From: Rhodoplanes serenus
GTDB lineage: Bacteria; Pseudomonadota; Alphaproteobacteria; Rhizobiales; Xanthobacteraceae
DNA: 64,000 nt
Direction of reading: 5' to 3'
Assembly: GCA_009720755.1 (NCBI GenBank)
Contig: WNKV01000003.1
Span: forward strand, 310,001-374,000
Part shown: one piece after another, positions 18,691 to 26,307 of the stretch
Layout: every line of letters starts with the position of its first letter
How positions within the stretch are numbered: the stretch's first letter is position 1
The notes under the pieces: model-generated
Database searches by the model: none
Seen by the model: the letters and a program-made list of their open reading frames with translations, nothing else
What the model was told of the DNA's origin: nothing
Translations under genes and position numbers: made by a program

Positions 18691-18760
18691 GCCTCGTCCG
18701 GCAAGCAGGCCCTCCTCGCGCGCCGGACAGAATGTGCCCACCAAGAACGTGCGGAGTGGG

Positions 18761-18782
18761 CTCCGATCCGGCCGGATCGGAG
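18761..18782. repeat. Perfect 22-bp palindrome upstream of bolA
   Basis: CTCCGATCCGG-CCGGATCGGAG is a perfect palindrome 63 bp before the bolA start. Its core resembles the arms of the repeat at 18588-18625 (CCGATCC/GGATCGG), so it may be a fragment of the same family rather than an operator. As RNA it gives a 9-bp stem with a 4-base loop. Confidence 0.55.
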
Positions 18783-18845
18783 TTCCCTTCAGGGAGCAAG
18801 GGCGCCGAGACCGGGCGACTATCGAGGACGGGTGCGGAGACCGCC

Positions 18846-19085
18846 ATGCCGATGAGTGCGAACGACATCGAAGCGTTGATCAAGCGGCACATTCCGGATG
18901 CCGAGGTGACTATCCGGGATCTCGCCGGCGACGGCGACCACTACGCCGCGACGGTGATCTCCGAGACGTTCCGCGGCAAGACCCGCCTCCAGCAGCATCA
19001 GCTCGTCTATGCGGCTCTCAAGGCCGAGATGGGCGGCGAGCTGCACGCCCTGGCCTTGCAGACCGGCACCCCGAAGGGGGCTTGA
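18846..19085 (+). CDS. bolA: BolA-family protein
   Basis: A 79-residue protein of the BolA/IbaG fold that pairs with CGFS glutaredoxins in iron–sulfur cluster sensing or delivery. It shows the family helix-strand pattern: ANDIEALIKRHIPDAEVTIRD, GDHYAATVISETFRGKTRLQ and QHQLVYAALKAEMGGELHAL, with the conserved His in QQHQLVY and the C-terminal ALALQT strand. GGAGA precedes the ATG at 18846. The glutaredoxin partner gene lies 520 bp downstream, so the pair is probably functional here too. Confidence 0.92.
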   Translation: MPMSANDIEALIKRHIPDAEVTIRDLAGDGDHYAATVISETFRGKTRLQQHQLVYAALKAEMGGELHALALQTGTPKGA

Positions 19086-19605
19086 GTCTGACGGTCGCCG
19101 GCCGGCATGCGACCTTTGGAGTTCTGCTGGACCACGGCCGGCCCACCGGCAAGGCGGCGCGCCGGCGGTAGTGGCGAGCGGCGCCGGCCCGCGGCGGTCG
19201 CTGGACGGCGGGTGGGTGGGGCCTATCATTCAGGCGGTCCGTCCGGCCGACCGCATCCCTCCATCCGTTCGGCCGCGAGGCCGGAACGGGAGCGGCCGAG
19301 GCGGCCGGACCGCGGTGTCGCGCGGCGTCCCGGAGTTCGGTCCGGCGTCTTCTGTTCGGCGATCCGGGCGTCGTCTCCCTCGTCTCGTCGGTCTCCTTCG
19401 GAGGTGACATGATCCGCCCTGGTTTCGCCGCGCTCGCGGCGGTGGAGGGCACGTTCTATGCCCCTGCGAAAAAGTGAATATTGATTCGAGGCGCCACGGG
19501 GATTCGCTCGCTCAGGGGGCTTGGTGACATCCCGTGTCCTCGGCTACATATTCGTGACATGCGGGTCCGGCTGCGATTGGGCTGCCGGCCCCAAGGGACG
19601 CGATC
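19086..19605. other. Intergenic region between bolA and grxD
   Basis: A gap of 520 bp, which is long for this normally close pair. Apart from the 22-codon frame described separately, I see only GC-rich sequence with no domain-bearing frame. The last part (19500-19600) should hold the grxD promoter; no clear -35/-10 pair stands out. Confidence 0.45.
19409..19477 (+). CDS. Possible 22-residue mini-ORF
   Basis: ATG at 19409 is preceded by GGAGGTGA (19400-19407), close to a consensus ribosome-binding site. The frame encodes MIRPGFAALAAVEGTFYAPA followed by KK and ends in TGA. The spacing from GGAGG is only four bases, somewhat short. No family is recognised. It could be a leader peptide for grxD, a tiny gene, or chance. 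Confidence 0.25.
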   Translation: MIRPGFAALAAVEGTFYAPAKK

Positions 19606-19941
19606 ATGGGCATCGAGCAATTCATCGACAACGAAGTGAAGTCCAACGACGTCGTGCTGTTCATGAAGGGCACGCCGCAGTTCCCGATGTGCGGCTTCTC
19701 CGGGCAGGTCGTGCAGATCCTCGACTATCTGGGCGTGCCCTATAAGGGCCTCAACGTCCTCGAGAACGACGATCTCCGCCAGGGCATCAAGGACTTCTCC
19801 AACTGGCCGACGATCCCGCAGCTCTACGTGAAGGGCGAGTTCGTGGGCGGCTGCGACATCGTGCGCGAGATGTTCCAGGCCAACGAGCTCCAGCAGTTCT
19901 TCAAGGACAAGGGCATCGCGGTCCGCGAGACCGCCGGCTGA
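19606..19941 (+). CDS. grxD: Monothiol glutaredoxin, Grx4 type
   Basis: A 111-residue CGFS glutaredoxin that binds a [2Fe-2S] cluster with glutathione and hands clusters on; cytosolic. Diagnostic features are [19 protein letters not shown] with the single active-site Cys29, the GSH-binding Lys21, [20 protein letters not shown] (cis-Pro) and [12 protein letters not shown]. Length is exact for the family. With bolA upstream it forms the usual BolA–Grx4 iron–sulfur pair. Confidence 0.97.
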   Translation: MGIEQFIDNEVKSNDVVLFMKGTPQFPMCGFSGQVVQILDYLGVPYKGLNVLENDDLRQGIKDFSNWPTIPQLYVKGEFVGGCDIVREMFQANELQQFFKDKGIAVRETAG

Positions 19942-19980
19942 CGGCTGCGGCCGACTTCGGTCCGGCCTAATCCTCGGCAC

Positions 19981-20000
19981 CGGGGCGGCGCGCCGCCCCG
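19981..20000. terminator. GC-rich perfect palindrome between convergent genes
   Basis: CGGGGCGGCG-CGCCGCCCCG is a perfect 20-bp palindrome in the 96-bp gap between grxD (+) and the alpha/beta hydrolase (-). As RNA it gives an 8-bp all-GC stem with a 4-base loop on either strand. It lacks a T-tract, so a two-way terminator is an inference from its position. Confidence 0.45.
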
Positions 20001-20037
20001 TCCACGCCGGTGCTCCGGCTGGCGGGCTGGTGATCGC

Positions 20038-20928
20038 TCAGCCGAGGGTGCGGGCGAGAAAGTCACGCACGAGCGGCAGCGCCGCGTCGAAATGCGTCTC
20101 CAGCAGCCAGTGGCCGGCGCCGGGGATCAGGTGCAGCTCGGCGTCCGGCAGGTCGCGCAGATAGGCGCGGGCCGCCGGCTCCGGCATGTAGCCGTCCTCG
20201 GGACCCCAGACGATGAGGGCCGGCGGCCGCCGGGTGCGCAGGTAATCCTGGTAGCGCGGGAACCAGGCGAGATTGGCCTCGAGCTTCTCCATCAGGCCGA
20301 CCGACAGCGCCCGGCGCACCGGCGTATCCATCAGCGGCCAGTGCAGCGTCCACAGGTCCGGCGGCACCCGGGCCGCGACCGCGTCGTCGACCTCGCCGAC
20401 GAACTCGTGACGGAAGCCGTCCTCGCTCACCGCCTCCTCGAGCGGTCGCCGGGTGGCCGGTGACGGGGCGTCCCAGTAGGCGCGGATGGTCGCGTATTTC
20501 GGCCCGAGCACGTCGGCGTAGATGTCGCCGTTCTGGATGATGAGGGCGGCGATGCGCTCCCGCCGCGCGATGGCGTGGCGCAGGCCGATCTGGGACCCGT
20601 AGTCGTGCAGCCAGAGGGCGTAGCGGGCAAGCCCCAGCGTGCTCGCAAACGTGTCGAGGAATTCGGCGTAGGCATCGAAATCATAAGCAAAATTTTGCGG
20701 GTCTGGGGTGCCGCTATAGCCGAAGCCGGGGAAATCCGGCGCGAGGGTGCGCCAGCGGTCCGCGAGAGCCGGCATCAGCCGCCGGTACTGAAACGACGAG
20801 CACGGATAGCCATGCGGCAGCAGCAGCACCGGCGCATCGGGCGGGCCGGCCTCGCGATAGAAGACCTCGACGCCGCCGACCGTGATGGTCCGGTGAACCA
20901 CGGCGTGATCGGTGGTCTCGTCCGGCAT
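20038..20928 (-). CDS. Alpha/beta hydrolase (dehalogenase/epoxide-hydrolase like)
   Basis: A 296-residue cytosolic alpha/beta hydrolase. The oxyanion region is LLPHGYPCSSFQYRRL and the nucleophile elbow is LHDYGSQIG, giving Asp rather than Ser at the nucleophile position, as in haloalkane dehalogenases and epoxide hydrolases (HDWG). The acid is in VWGPEDGYMP and the catalytic His in PGAGHWLLETH. The start at 20928 (MPDETTDHAV) follows GGGAGG; the longer frame adds a basic stretch without similarity. No pathway neighbour is present, so the substrate is unknown. Confidence 0.85.
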   Translation of the reverse strand: MPDETTDHAVVHRTITVGGVEVFYREAGPPDAPVLLLPHGYPCSSFQYRRLMPALADRWRTLAPDFPGFGYSGTPDPQNFAYDFDAYAEFLDTFASTLGLARYALWLHDYGSQIGLRHAIARRERIAALIIQNGDIYADVLGPKYATIRAYWDAPSPATRRPLEEAVSEDGFRHEFVGEVDDAVAARVPPDLWTLHWPLMDTPVRRALSVGLMEKLEANLAWFPRYQDYLRTRRPPALIVWGPEDGYMPEPAARAYLRDLPDAELHLIPGAGHWLLETHFDAALPLVRDFLARTLG

Positions 20929-21145
20929 GGAGCCTCCCGGCTTCGGGGTGTTCCGGCGGGAGAACCGGGCCGTGAAGCGTTTGGTTCCGGCCATAGCCGG
21001 GGCGGCGGGTGGGCGGCGGGCCGCAAAGAGCCGCCCGGATGATGTTCAGATGAGGTACCGCATGGTGGGCGGGGGCGGGCCCTGCGGTGCCCCGGCGAGC
21101 GGTTGATTGCCGTATTATCCGAAGGTTGCTCCCCGAGGTCAGGAC

Positions 21146-22195
21146 ATGTCCGGTCGTGTGATGCGGGACCACCGAGGCGAAGCCGCCTCGCGCGCTGGCG
21201 GTGACCATCCCCCGGTGGCCGGTTCGGAGGCCGGCGTGACGATGTCTGATGCTTCGACCCGCGGCAGGACGACCGCCGAGGAGAGCGCTGCCGAGGGAGG
21301 GGCTGGGGACGAGGCGGGCGGCCAGCGGTGGGCGGTCGCCGTCCTGATCGTCGCCTCGGTCCTGTTCGGATGCTCGGGCGTGTTCGCCAAGCTCCTGTTC
21401 GTCGAGCAGATCTCGCCCGTCCAGGTGACCGCCCTGCGGACTCTCGTGGCCACCGTCTGCATCGTCGCGTTTGCGGTGCTGCTCGACCGCCGGACCTTCG
21501 CCGTGACGGCGCCGCAGCTCCGCTTCCTGGCCGGCTTCTCGGTGATCTTCACGCTGGTGCAGCTCTCGTTCTACTGGACCGTGGCGCTCACCGGCGTGGC
21601 GATCGCCATCTCGCTCCAGTACACGGCGCCGGTGTTCGTGCTGATCTACGACAGCCTGCGCGGCCGTCGCGTCGGCGCGGCCGCCTGGGCCGCGGTGGCG
21701 GTCGCGGTCGTCGGCTGCGCCCTGCTGACGCGGGCGACCGACGCGGCGGTGCTGGCCGAGGATGCGCTCGGCATCGCGGTCGGCCTCCTCAGCGGCGTGA
21801 TCTTCGCCGCCTACAACATCGCCGGCAACGGCGTCGCCGGCCGCCGGATCGGCACCATCACCGCCTCGATCTACTCGTTCGGCCTGTCCGGTGCGGGCTG
21901 GGCGGTGCTGATGCTGGCCGGGCTGGTGCCGGTCGGGGAGCTTACCGGCGATCAGATCGGCAACATCCTGTTCATCGGCATCGGGGCGACCTTCGTGCCC
22001 TTCGTGCTGCTCACCTATGCGCTGCGGCGCGTGCGGGCCGATCGCGCGACCGTGATCGGGATGATCGATCCGCTGTCGGCGGCCGTGCTCGCCTATCTGC
22101 TGCTCGGCGAGGCTCTGGACGCGCTCCAGGCGGCCGGCATGGCGATGGTCCTGGCGGCGATCGTGCTGCTGGGGCGAGCCCGGCGGGCGGCCTGA
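21146..22195 (+). CDS. EamA/DMT-family transporter
   Basis: Inner-membrane protein of 349 residues with ten predicted spans in two EamA repeats: first repeat from VAVLIVASVLFGCSGVFAK, second from ALGIAVGLLSGVIFAAYN to the C-terminus (ATVIGMIDPLSAAVLAYLLL). This is the layout of drug/metabolite exporters and amino-acid exporters. A soluble, charged N-terminus of about 60 residues precedes the first span; a start at 21242 (MSDASTRG) would shorten it. I prefer 21146 because GAGG lies seven bases upstream. Substrate unknown. Confidence 0.88.
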   Translation: MSGRVMRDHRGEAASRAGGDHPPVAGSEAGVTMSDASTRGRTTAEESAAEGGAGDEAGGQRWAVAVLIVASVLFGCSGVFAKLLFVEQISPVQVTALRTLVATVCIVAFAVLLDRRTFAVTAPQLRFLAGFSVIFTLVQLSFYWTVALTGVAIAISLQYTAPVFVLIYDSLRGRRVGAAAWAAVAVAVVGCALLTRATDAAVLAEDALGIAVGLLSGVIFAAYNIAGNGVAGRRIGTITASIYSFGLSGAGWAVLMLAGLVPVGELTGDQIGNILFIGIGATFVPFVLLTYALRRVRADRATVIGMIDPLSAAVLAYLLLGEALDALQAAGMAMVLAAIVLLGRARRAA

Positions 22196-22304
22196 TGCGC
22201 AGAGCCGGGTGATCTCGCCGGCTTGCTCCGACGTAAAAGTCGGTGCGGGTGGCTGTGAGGCATCCGGTGTTCGTGCTGGCGCCGCGACGGCGAGGAGAGG
22301 GGGC

Positions 22305-22877
22305 ATGCGGGATCTCGTGGCGCGTCTGCGCGCCTATGCGGCGGTCGACGATCCGCTCGCCGCGGCGGCCGCCACCGTCGCCCTGGTGGTGGTCGGCAAC
22401 CAGCCGTTCTATCCGCTCTATCTGCACGCCATCGCGGGCTCCGCCGCCTGGCCGGCCTGGCTGACGCTGCTGTCGACGCCGTTTTTCCTCGCCGTGCCGA
22501 CGGTGGCGCGGTGGAATTCGCTCACCGGCCGCCTGCTGCTGCCGGTGGTCGGCGTCGCCAACACGCTGCTCGCCATCAAGGCGCTGGGACGGGGCAGCGG
22601 GCTCGACCTCTTCCTCATCCCCTGCGCGCTGCTCGCCGCCGTGCTGGTGCGGCCGCGCGAGCGCCTGCTGGCGCTGCCGGTGCTGGCGCTGCCGTTCCTC
22701 GCCTATGTGTGGCTCGGTGGCCTCCTCGGTGCCCCGCTGGTGCGCGTCTCGCCCGAGCAGGAGGCCGCCATGCTGGTGGTCAACGCCATCAGCGTGGCGA
22801 GCCTGGTGACGCTGATCGGCCTCCTGGTGGCCGGCCTGCTCGACCGGCGCATCGCGGAGCCGGCCACGGCGCGCTGA
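22305..22877 (+). CDS. Multi-span membrane protein, unknown function
   Basis: A 190-residue hydrophobic protein with about five to six membrane spans (DPLAAAAATVALVVVGN, AGSAAWPAWLTLLSTPFFLA, LLLPVVGVANTLLAIKA, LFLIPCALLAAVLV, LALPVLALPFLAYVWLGGLL, AISVASLVTLIGLLVAGLL). A strong AGGAGAGGGGG site precedes the ATG. No family is recognised. It starts 109 bp after the EamA transporter on the same strand and could share a transcript. Confidence 0.75.
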   Translation: MRDLVARLRAYAAVDDPLAAAAATVALVVVGNQPFYPLYLHAIAGSAAWPAWLTLLSTPFFLAVPTVARWNSLTGRLLLPVVGVANTLLAIKALGRGSGLDLFLIPCALLAAVLVRPRERLLALPVLALPFLAYVWLGGLLGAPLVRVSPEQEAAMLVVNAISVASLVTLIGLLVAGLLDRRIAEPATAR

Positions 22878-23011
22878 TGCCGTGGGGGGGCACTGGAACC
22901 GGCTCCGGACCTTATGGGACCTTTATGGCGCGGCGGGTGGAGCCGTCTCGATACCCTATGGGGGCATCGGCACATTGACGGGCAGGACGATCACGAGAGG
23001 ACTCGACCGTC

Positions 23012-23176
23012 ATGCCCATCCTGCGTGCCATGAAACGACTGCTGCTGGCGCGTGTCGCTGATGTCGCCGGCCTGCTGATCGGGCCGCCCGATCCCCGCTA
23101 CTGGCCGGAGCGCCACTACATGCGTGGCCCCGGCCCCAAGTGGCGTGAGAAGCACGCCCGCGGAGGCGTCCGGTGA
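23012..23176 (+). CDS. Small basic hypothetical protein
   Basis: A 54-residue frame beginning MPILRAMKRLLLARVADVAG, with one weak hydrophobic stretch, then a Pro/Tyr/Trp-rich basic part (GPPDPRYWPERHYMRG, PGPKWREKHARGG). GAGAGG lies 11 bases before the ATG. Its TGA overlaps the GTG of the next frame (GTGA), which suggests translational coupling. No family is known to me. Confidence 0.45.
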   Translation: MPILRAMKRLLLARVADVAGLLIGPPDPRYWPERHYMRGPGPKWREKHARGGVR

Positions 23177-23355
23177 GCGTAGTTCCTTACCGCGATTGCG
23201 CGCGCGGCCCGAGCGAGGGCGCCGCGCTGGTCCAGGCGCCGCCGCCGCTTCGCCCGCGGCGCGAGACCGAGCCGGCCGAGACGCGCCCCGACGGAGCCGC
23301 GGACGACCGCCGTCGCCGTGCCTTCGCCTACTGCGTCAGCAACGATCTCGTCTAG
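23173..23355 (+). CDS. Small hypothetical protein coupled to the preceding ORF
   Basis: A 60-residue frame starting with GTG at 23173 that overlaps the stop of the upstream mini-gene. Composition is Pro/Arg/Ala-rich in the middle (APPPLRPRRETEPAETRP) and ends RRRRAFAYCVSNDLV. GGAGG lies five bases before the start. No domain. The overlap is the main argument that it is translated. Confidence 0.35.
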   Translation: MSVVPYRDCARGPSEGAALVQAPPPLRPRRETEPAETRPDGAADDRRRRAFAYCVSNDLV

Positions 23356-23356
23356 C

Positions 23357-23402
23357 TAGAGCATTGTCCGGCGACGTGGACCTCGGTTCGCCGTCGAAAA
23401 TA
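23357..23402. repeat. Degenerate copy of the 18587 repeat (second half)
   Basis: TAGAGCATTGTCCGGCGACG followed by TGGACCTCGGTTCGCCGTCGAAAATA is the reverse-complement form of 18640-18690 with scattered changes. It starts two bases after the stop of the small gene, again placed as a terminator-like element at a gene end. Confidence 0.6.
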
Positions 23403-23495
23403 CCTCGGCCGGTCGTGTAAGCCAGACGACACCGATCGCGCTCTTCGGCAGGAGCCGCGACAGCGGCGGAGATCCGCTATATCGACGGAGATCGT

Positions 23496-23520
23496 GGAAC
23501 GAATTCCGTCCCGATGCGTT
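23496..23520 (+). promoter_or_regulatory. Candidate EcfG (general stress) promoter
   Basis: GGAAC (23496-23500), 16 bases, CGTT (23517-23520) is an exact match to the alphaproteobacterial EcfG consensus GGAAC-N16/17-CGTT. The DUF6894 ATG lies 39 bases downstream, with its ribosome-binding site between. No sigma-70 pair competes nearby. Confidence 0.6.
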
Positions 23521-23558
23521 GTGTCGCGGGCCGTCTTGCTCGGGGAGGGCCGCGATCG

Positions 23559-23972
23559 ATGCCAACCTTCTTCTTCAATCTGATTCACCGCGGCGGCGTG
23601 ACCTTGGACCCGGACGGCACCACGCTGCCGGACGAACCCGCGGCCCGGCTCCACGCCGAAGGGGTGGCGCGCGAGCTGATGCAGAATCGCGAGGCCGCGA
23701 CGCGCTTCTGGCGCCTGCGCGTCTGCGACGACGAGCGTCGGCTGCTGTTCGAAGTGCCCTTCGTCGAAATCGACCCGACGCTGCTGCATCTGCCGGTGCA
23801 CCTGCGCGAGGCGATGCGGGATGTGGTGGTCGGTGCGGCCTCCCTTGGGAATGCCATTCACGACGTCAGGTTCAGCATCCGCCAGTTGAGGGGGACGATG
23901 GCGCGTGCCGACGGTCTGCCGTATCTGGTCGCCCTGGACGGGCGGACCTTGCCCGACCGCCCTGCCACCTAG
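23559..23972 (+). CDS. DUF6894-type small protein
   Basis: A 137-residue cytosolic protein. The N-terminus MPTFFFNLIHRGGVTLDPDG, then TTLPDEPAARLHAEGVARELM, is the typical start of the DUF6894 family (xxYFFxL.dG….DxeGxeLpD…A). After that come REAATRFWRLRVCDDERRLLFEVPFVEIDP and a less conserved C-terminal half that is longer than in most members (usually 75-100 residues). Function unknown; genes of this family are frequent in Hyphomicrobiales. The strong GGGGAGGG site and the EcfG-like promoter point to a stress-induced gene. Confidence 0.75.
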   Translation: MPTFFFNLIHRGGVTLDPDGTTLPDEPAARLHAEGVARELMQNREAATRFWRLRVCDDERRLLFEVPFVEIDPTLLHLPVHLREAMRDVVVGAASLGNAIHDVRFSIRQLRGTMARADGLPYLVALDGRTLPDRPAT

Positions 23973-24170
23973 GGACAGACTGTTCCGTACGGGCATGGAA
24001 CAAAGAGCTAGGCCGGATGATAATGTGATGGGTCTCCGCATGCGACCGGCCCACCGGGTGTGTCGATCGCGTACAGCGACGCCGTCCTCGACGAGGCATA
24101 TGGACATCGAGCCTGATCCCGCCGCACCCTTTATCCCGAAGCTGCTGTGTCGAACCCGAAAGGTTCAGCG

Positions 24171-24992
24171 ATGAACGAGTTCGGTCTGGGAGCCATCGGC
24201 CCGAACGGCAAGTTAGCCTCCCCGTCACGCGGCGGCAACGCGACGTCGAACGGAGTCCTGGCGGCTCTGTCGCCGGAGGCGCTCGGCCGGCTCAAGCCGT
24301 TCCTGCGCGAGCGCTTCTTCCGTGACGGCCATGTTCTATGGAAGGGCGGCGAGCGGCCGGATCGGGTCTATTTTCCTGTTTCCGGCATGATCTCTCTGGT
24401 CGTGGCGACCAAGCCGGGCGCAGCCCTGGAGGTCGGCAGCGTCGGCCTCGAAGGCGCCATCGGGTTCGACGGCGGAGCGGATGCGCCGGCCGCGCCGGCG
24501 AGTGCCGTGGTGCACGCATCCGGCACCTTCGTCCACATGCCGGCCCGCGAGTTCGCCGCTGCCAGCCGGCAGAGCGAGGAGCTGCGCCGGGTGGAGCTTG
24601 TCTGCCGCGAGTGGATTCTGGCTCAGGCCCAGCTGGGCGCCGTCTGCAACGCGGTCCACAGCGCCGATGCCCGTTTCGGCCGTTGGCTCGCCCGCGCCGC
24701 CGAGGCGATCGGCAGCGATGTCGTCGCCGTCACCCAGGAGGTTGCGGCCGAGATGCTCGGCCTTCGTCGCACCACCGTGACGCTGATCGCCCAGAACTTG
24801 CAGGCCGCCGGCATCATCCGGTATCGGCGCGGCGTCATCACCATCCTGAATCACGCCGCGCTGCGGGGAGCGGCCTGCTCGTGCAGCGCCTCGCTCGGGC
24901 CGTCGCGCTGGCCGTCCAGGCTGGTCGCGTCGCGGGCCGACGGGGCCGGCGCCGATCGGCCTTCGGCCGAGCCGGCAAATCGGAGCGCGTGA
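24171..24992 (+). CDS. Crp/Fnr-family transcriptional regulator
   Basis: A 273-residue DNA-binding protein. An N-terminal cyclic-nucleotide-like beta-roll covers about 45-150 (FFRDGHVLWKGGERPDRVYF, PVSGMISLVV, GSVGLEGAIGF), followed by a dimerisation helix and a C-terminal winged helix (VTQEVAAEMLGLRRTTVTLI, then QNLQAAGIIRYRRGVITIL). There are no Fnr-type N-terminal cysteines, so an oxygen-sensing iron–sulfur cluster is unlikely. The pattern GxVGxEGxIG is typical of the rhizobial Crp/Fnr group often found beside stress and chemosensory genes. AAGG lies seven bases before the ATG. The C-terminal 45 residues are a low-complexity extension. Confidence 0.9.
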   Translation: MNEFGLGAIGPNGKLASPSRGGNATSNGVLAALSPEALGRLKPFLRERFFRDGHVLWKGGERPDRVYFPVSGMISLVVATKPGAALEVGSVGLEGAIGFDGGADAPAAPASAVVHASGTFVHMPAREFAAASRQSEELRRVELVCREWILAQAQLGAVCNAVHSADARFGRWLARAAEAIGSDVVAVTQEVAAEMLGLRRTTVTLIAQNLQAAGIIRYRRGVITILNHAALRGAACSCSASLGPSRWPSRLVASRADGAGADRPSAEPANRSA

Positions 24993-25015
24993 GCCGCCGG
25001 CCCGTATCCGGGCCG

Positions 25016-26041
25016 TCAGCCGGGCTCTCCGGGCTCGTCGAGCCGGTCTGCCTTCATTTGGTCGAGGCGGCGGATCGCGCCGTCGATGATGCCAGCCTCG
25101 CGCCGGTAGTCGCGGGCCCGCGCCCGCCAGTCGGCCGCCAGCATACCGCGACCGTCCCGCTCCGACTCGCGGGCCAGCTTCTCCACCAGTGCGACCCGCT
25201 CCTCGAGGCTGCGCTGCGCCACCGCCAGCGCCCGCCGCAGGCTCTCGTCGAGCGCCGGGCTCATCGTCTCCGCCGTGTAGGCGTGGCCGACGTGACAGCG
25301 GTAGCGGGCAGGCTCGCCGTCGTCGTCGAACTCCCACATCACGCCGCCGCAGTCCGGACAGGTGAGCACCGAGCGTCGCCCCAGATGCTCCATCGTATCC
25401 ATGCTGGTCTGCCCGCTGCGGGCGACCTCGACCTCGTAGCGGAGCTTGTCGGACACCGGTCGCGTCTCTCCGGCAGGTGAATGGATGAGCCCTTGGAGCA
25501 GGCGCGGCAGCTCGGCCAGCCGCACCACATGATCGGCCTTCACCCGCTCGAGCGCCGTGCGGGGCATTTCGGGAAACTCCGCGTCCGTCGGGTCCTGCAC
25601 CACGGCCAGGCCGCCGCAGGCGGCCAGCGTCCGCAGCCCCGAGGCGCCGTCGCCGAGCGTGCCGGTCAGCACCACGCCGATCGCCCGCGGCCCGCAGCAC
25701 AGCGCCGCCGAGCGCAGCATCGGGTCGATCGCCGGCCGGGTGTTGTTCTCGCGCGGTCCACGGCCGAGACACACGCGGTCGCCGTCGAGCAGCAGGTGGC
25801 GGTCGGGCGGCGCGACCAGGATGTGTCCGGGCTCGACATGGTCGCCGTCGCGGGCGAAGCGTGCCGGCAGCGGCCCAGCCCGAGACAGGAGCTCGTCCAG
25901 CACCGAGCGCAGATGCGCGGGGAGGTGGATGGTCACCAGCACGGCGGCGGGAAAACGCGCCGGGAGGGCGCGGACCAGCTCGAGCAGCGCCTTGACGCCG
26001 CCGGCCGAGGTCCCGATCGCCACGATGTCGCGTTGCCCCAA
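25016..26041 (-). CDS. Stand-alone CheB-type methylesterase
   Basis: A 341-residue cytosolic protein. The CheB domain (about 1-185) has the triad Ser12 (GTSAGG), His39 (IHLPAH) and Asp131 (GTLGDG). There is no receiver domain, so it is not the phosphorylation-controlled chemotaxis CheB. A C-terminal zinc-ribbon-like part (CPDCGGVMWEFD…YRCHVGHAYT, four Cys/His pairs) is followed by a helical tail. This CheB plus zinc-finger layout is seen in orphan CheB proteins. Its real substrate is unknown; deamidation or demethylation of a protein in the adjacent CheR-type hybrid's pathway is plausible. A candidate EcfG promoter lies just upstream. Confidence 0.9.
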   Translation of the reverse strand: MGQRDIVAIGTSAGGVKALLELVRALPARFPAAVLVTIHLPAHLRSVLDELLSRAGPLPARFARDGDHVEPGHILVAPPDRHLLLDGDRVCLGRGPRENNTRPAIDPMLRSAALCCGPRAIGVVLTGTLGDGASGLRTLAACGGLAVVQDPTDAEFPEMPRTALERVKADHVVRLAELPRLLQGLIHSPAGETRPVSDKLRYEVEVARSGQTSMDTMEHLGRRSVLTCPDCGGVMWEFDDDGEPARYRCHVGHAYTAETMSPALDESLRRALAVAQRSLEERVALVEKLARESERDGRGMLAADWRARARDYRREAGIIDGAIRRLDQMKADRLDEPGEPG

Positions 26042-26071
26042 GCCCGTGCTCCACGATCGGTTTATCGCTTC

Positions 26072-26097
26072 AACGCGGGTGATCCGACCGCCGTTCC
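26072..26097 (-). promoter_or_regulatory. Candidate EcfG promoter of the CheB gene
   Basis: On the minus strand: GGAAC (26097-26093), 17 bases, CGTT (26075-26072), matching the EcfG consensus GGAAC-N16/17-CGTT. The expected transcript start is about 25 bases before the CheB ATG (26041), an ordinary 5' leader length. Confidence 0.55.
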
Positions 26098-26307
26098 TGC
26101 GTCGGCCATCCGACCGTCCCGCGGCCGTCGATTGTCAGTCGGTATGGCGGGCGATAATCTCGCGTCTGAAACCTTTGATGTGGAAACGTCGCGGCGGCGT
26201 TTTCGGAGCCCTGTTCATCACGACGCTCCGGTCTTCGGACAGGATCGGTGCCGGTCGGCGAGCCGTGCGGGCGCTGCGGATCGGTCGACTCGGCAGAGAG
26301 CGTGACG

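Noticed and set aside
18690-18840. Overlapping short open frames on both strands before bolA
   Set aside because: They run through the repeat element and palindrome, have no ribosome-binding site, and one simply extends the bolA frame upstream.
22911-22935. GGAAC motifs at 14517, 14700, 22914 and 24000 considered as EcfG promoters
   Set aside because: None has CGTT at 16 or 17 bases downstream, unlike the two sites reported.
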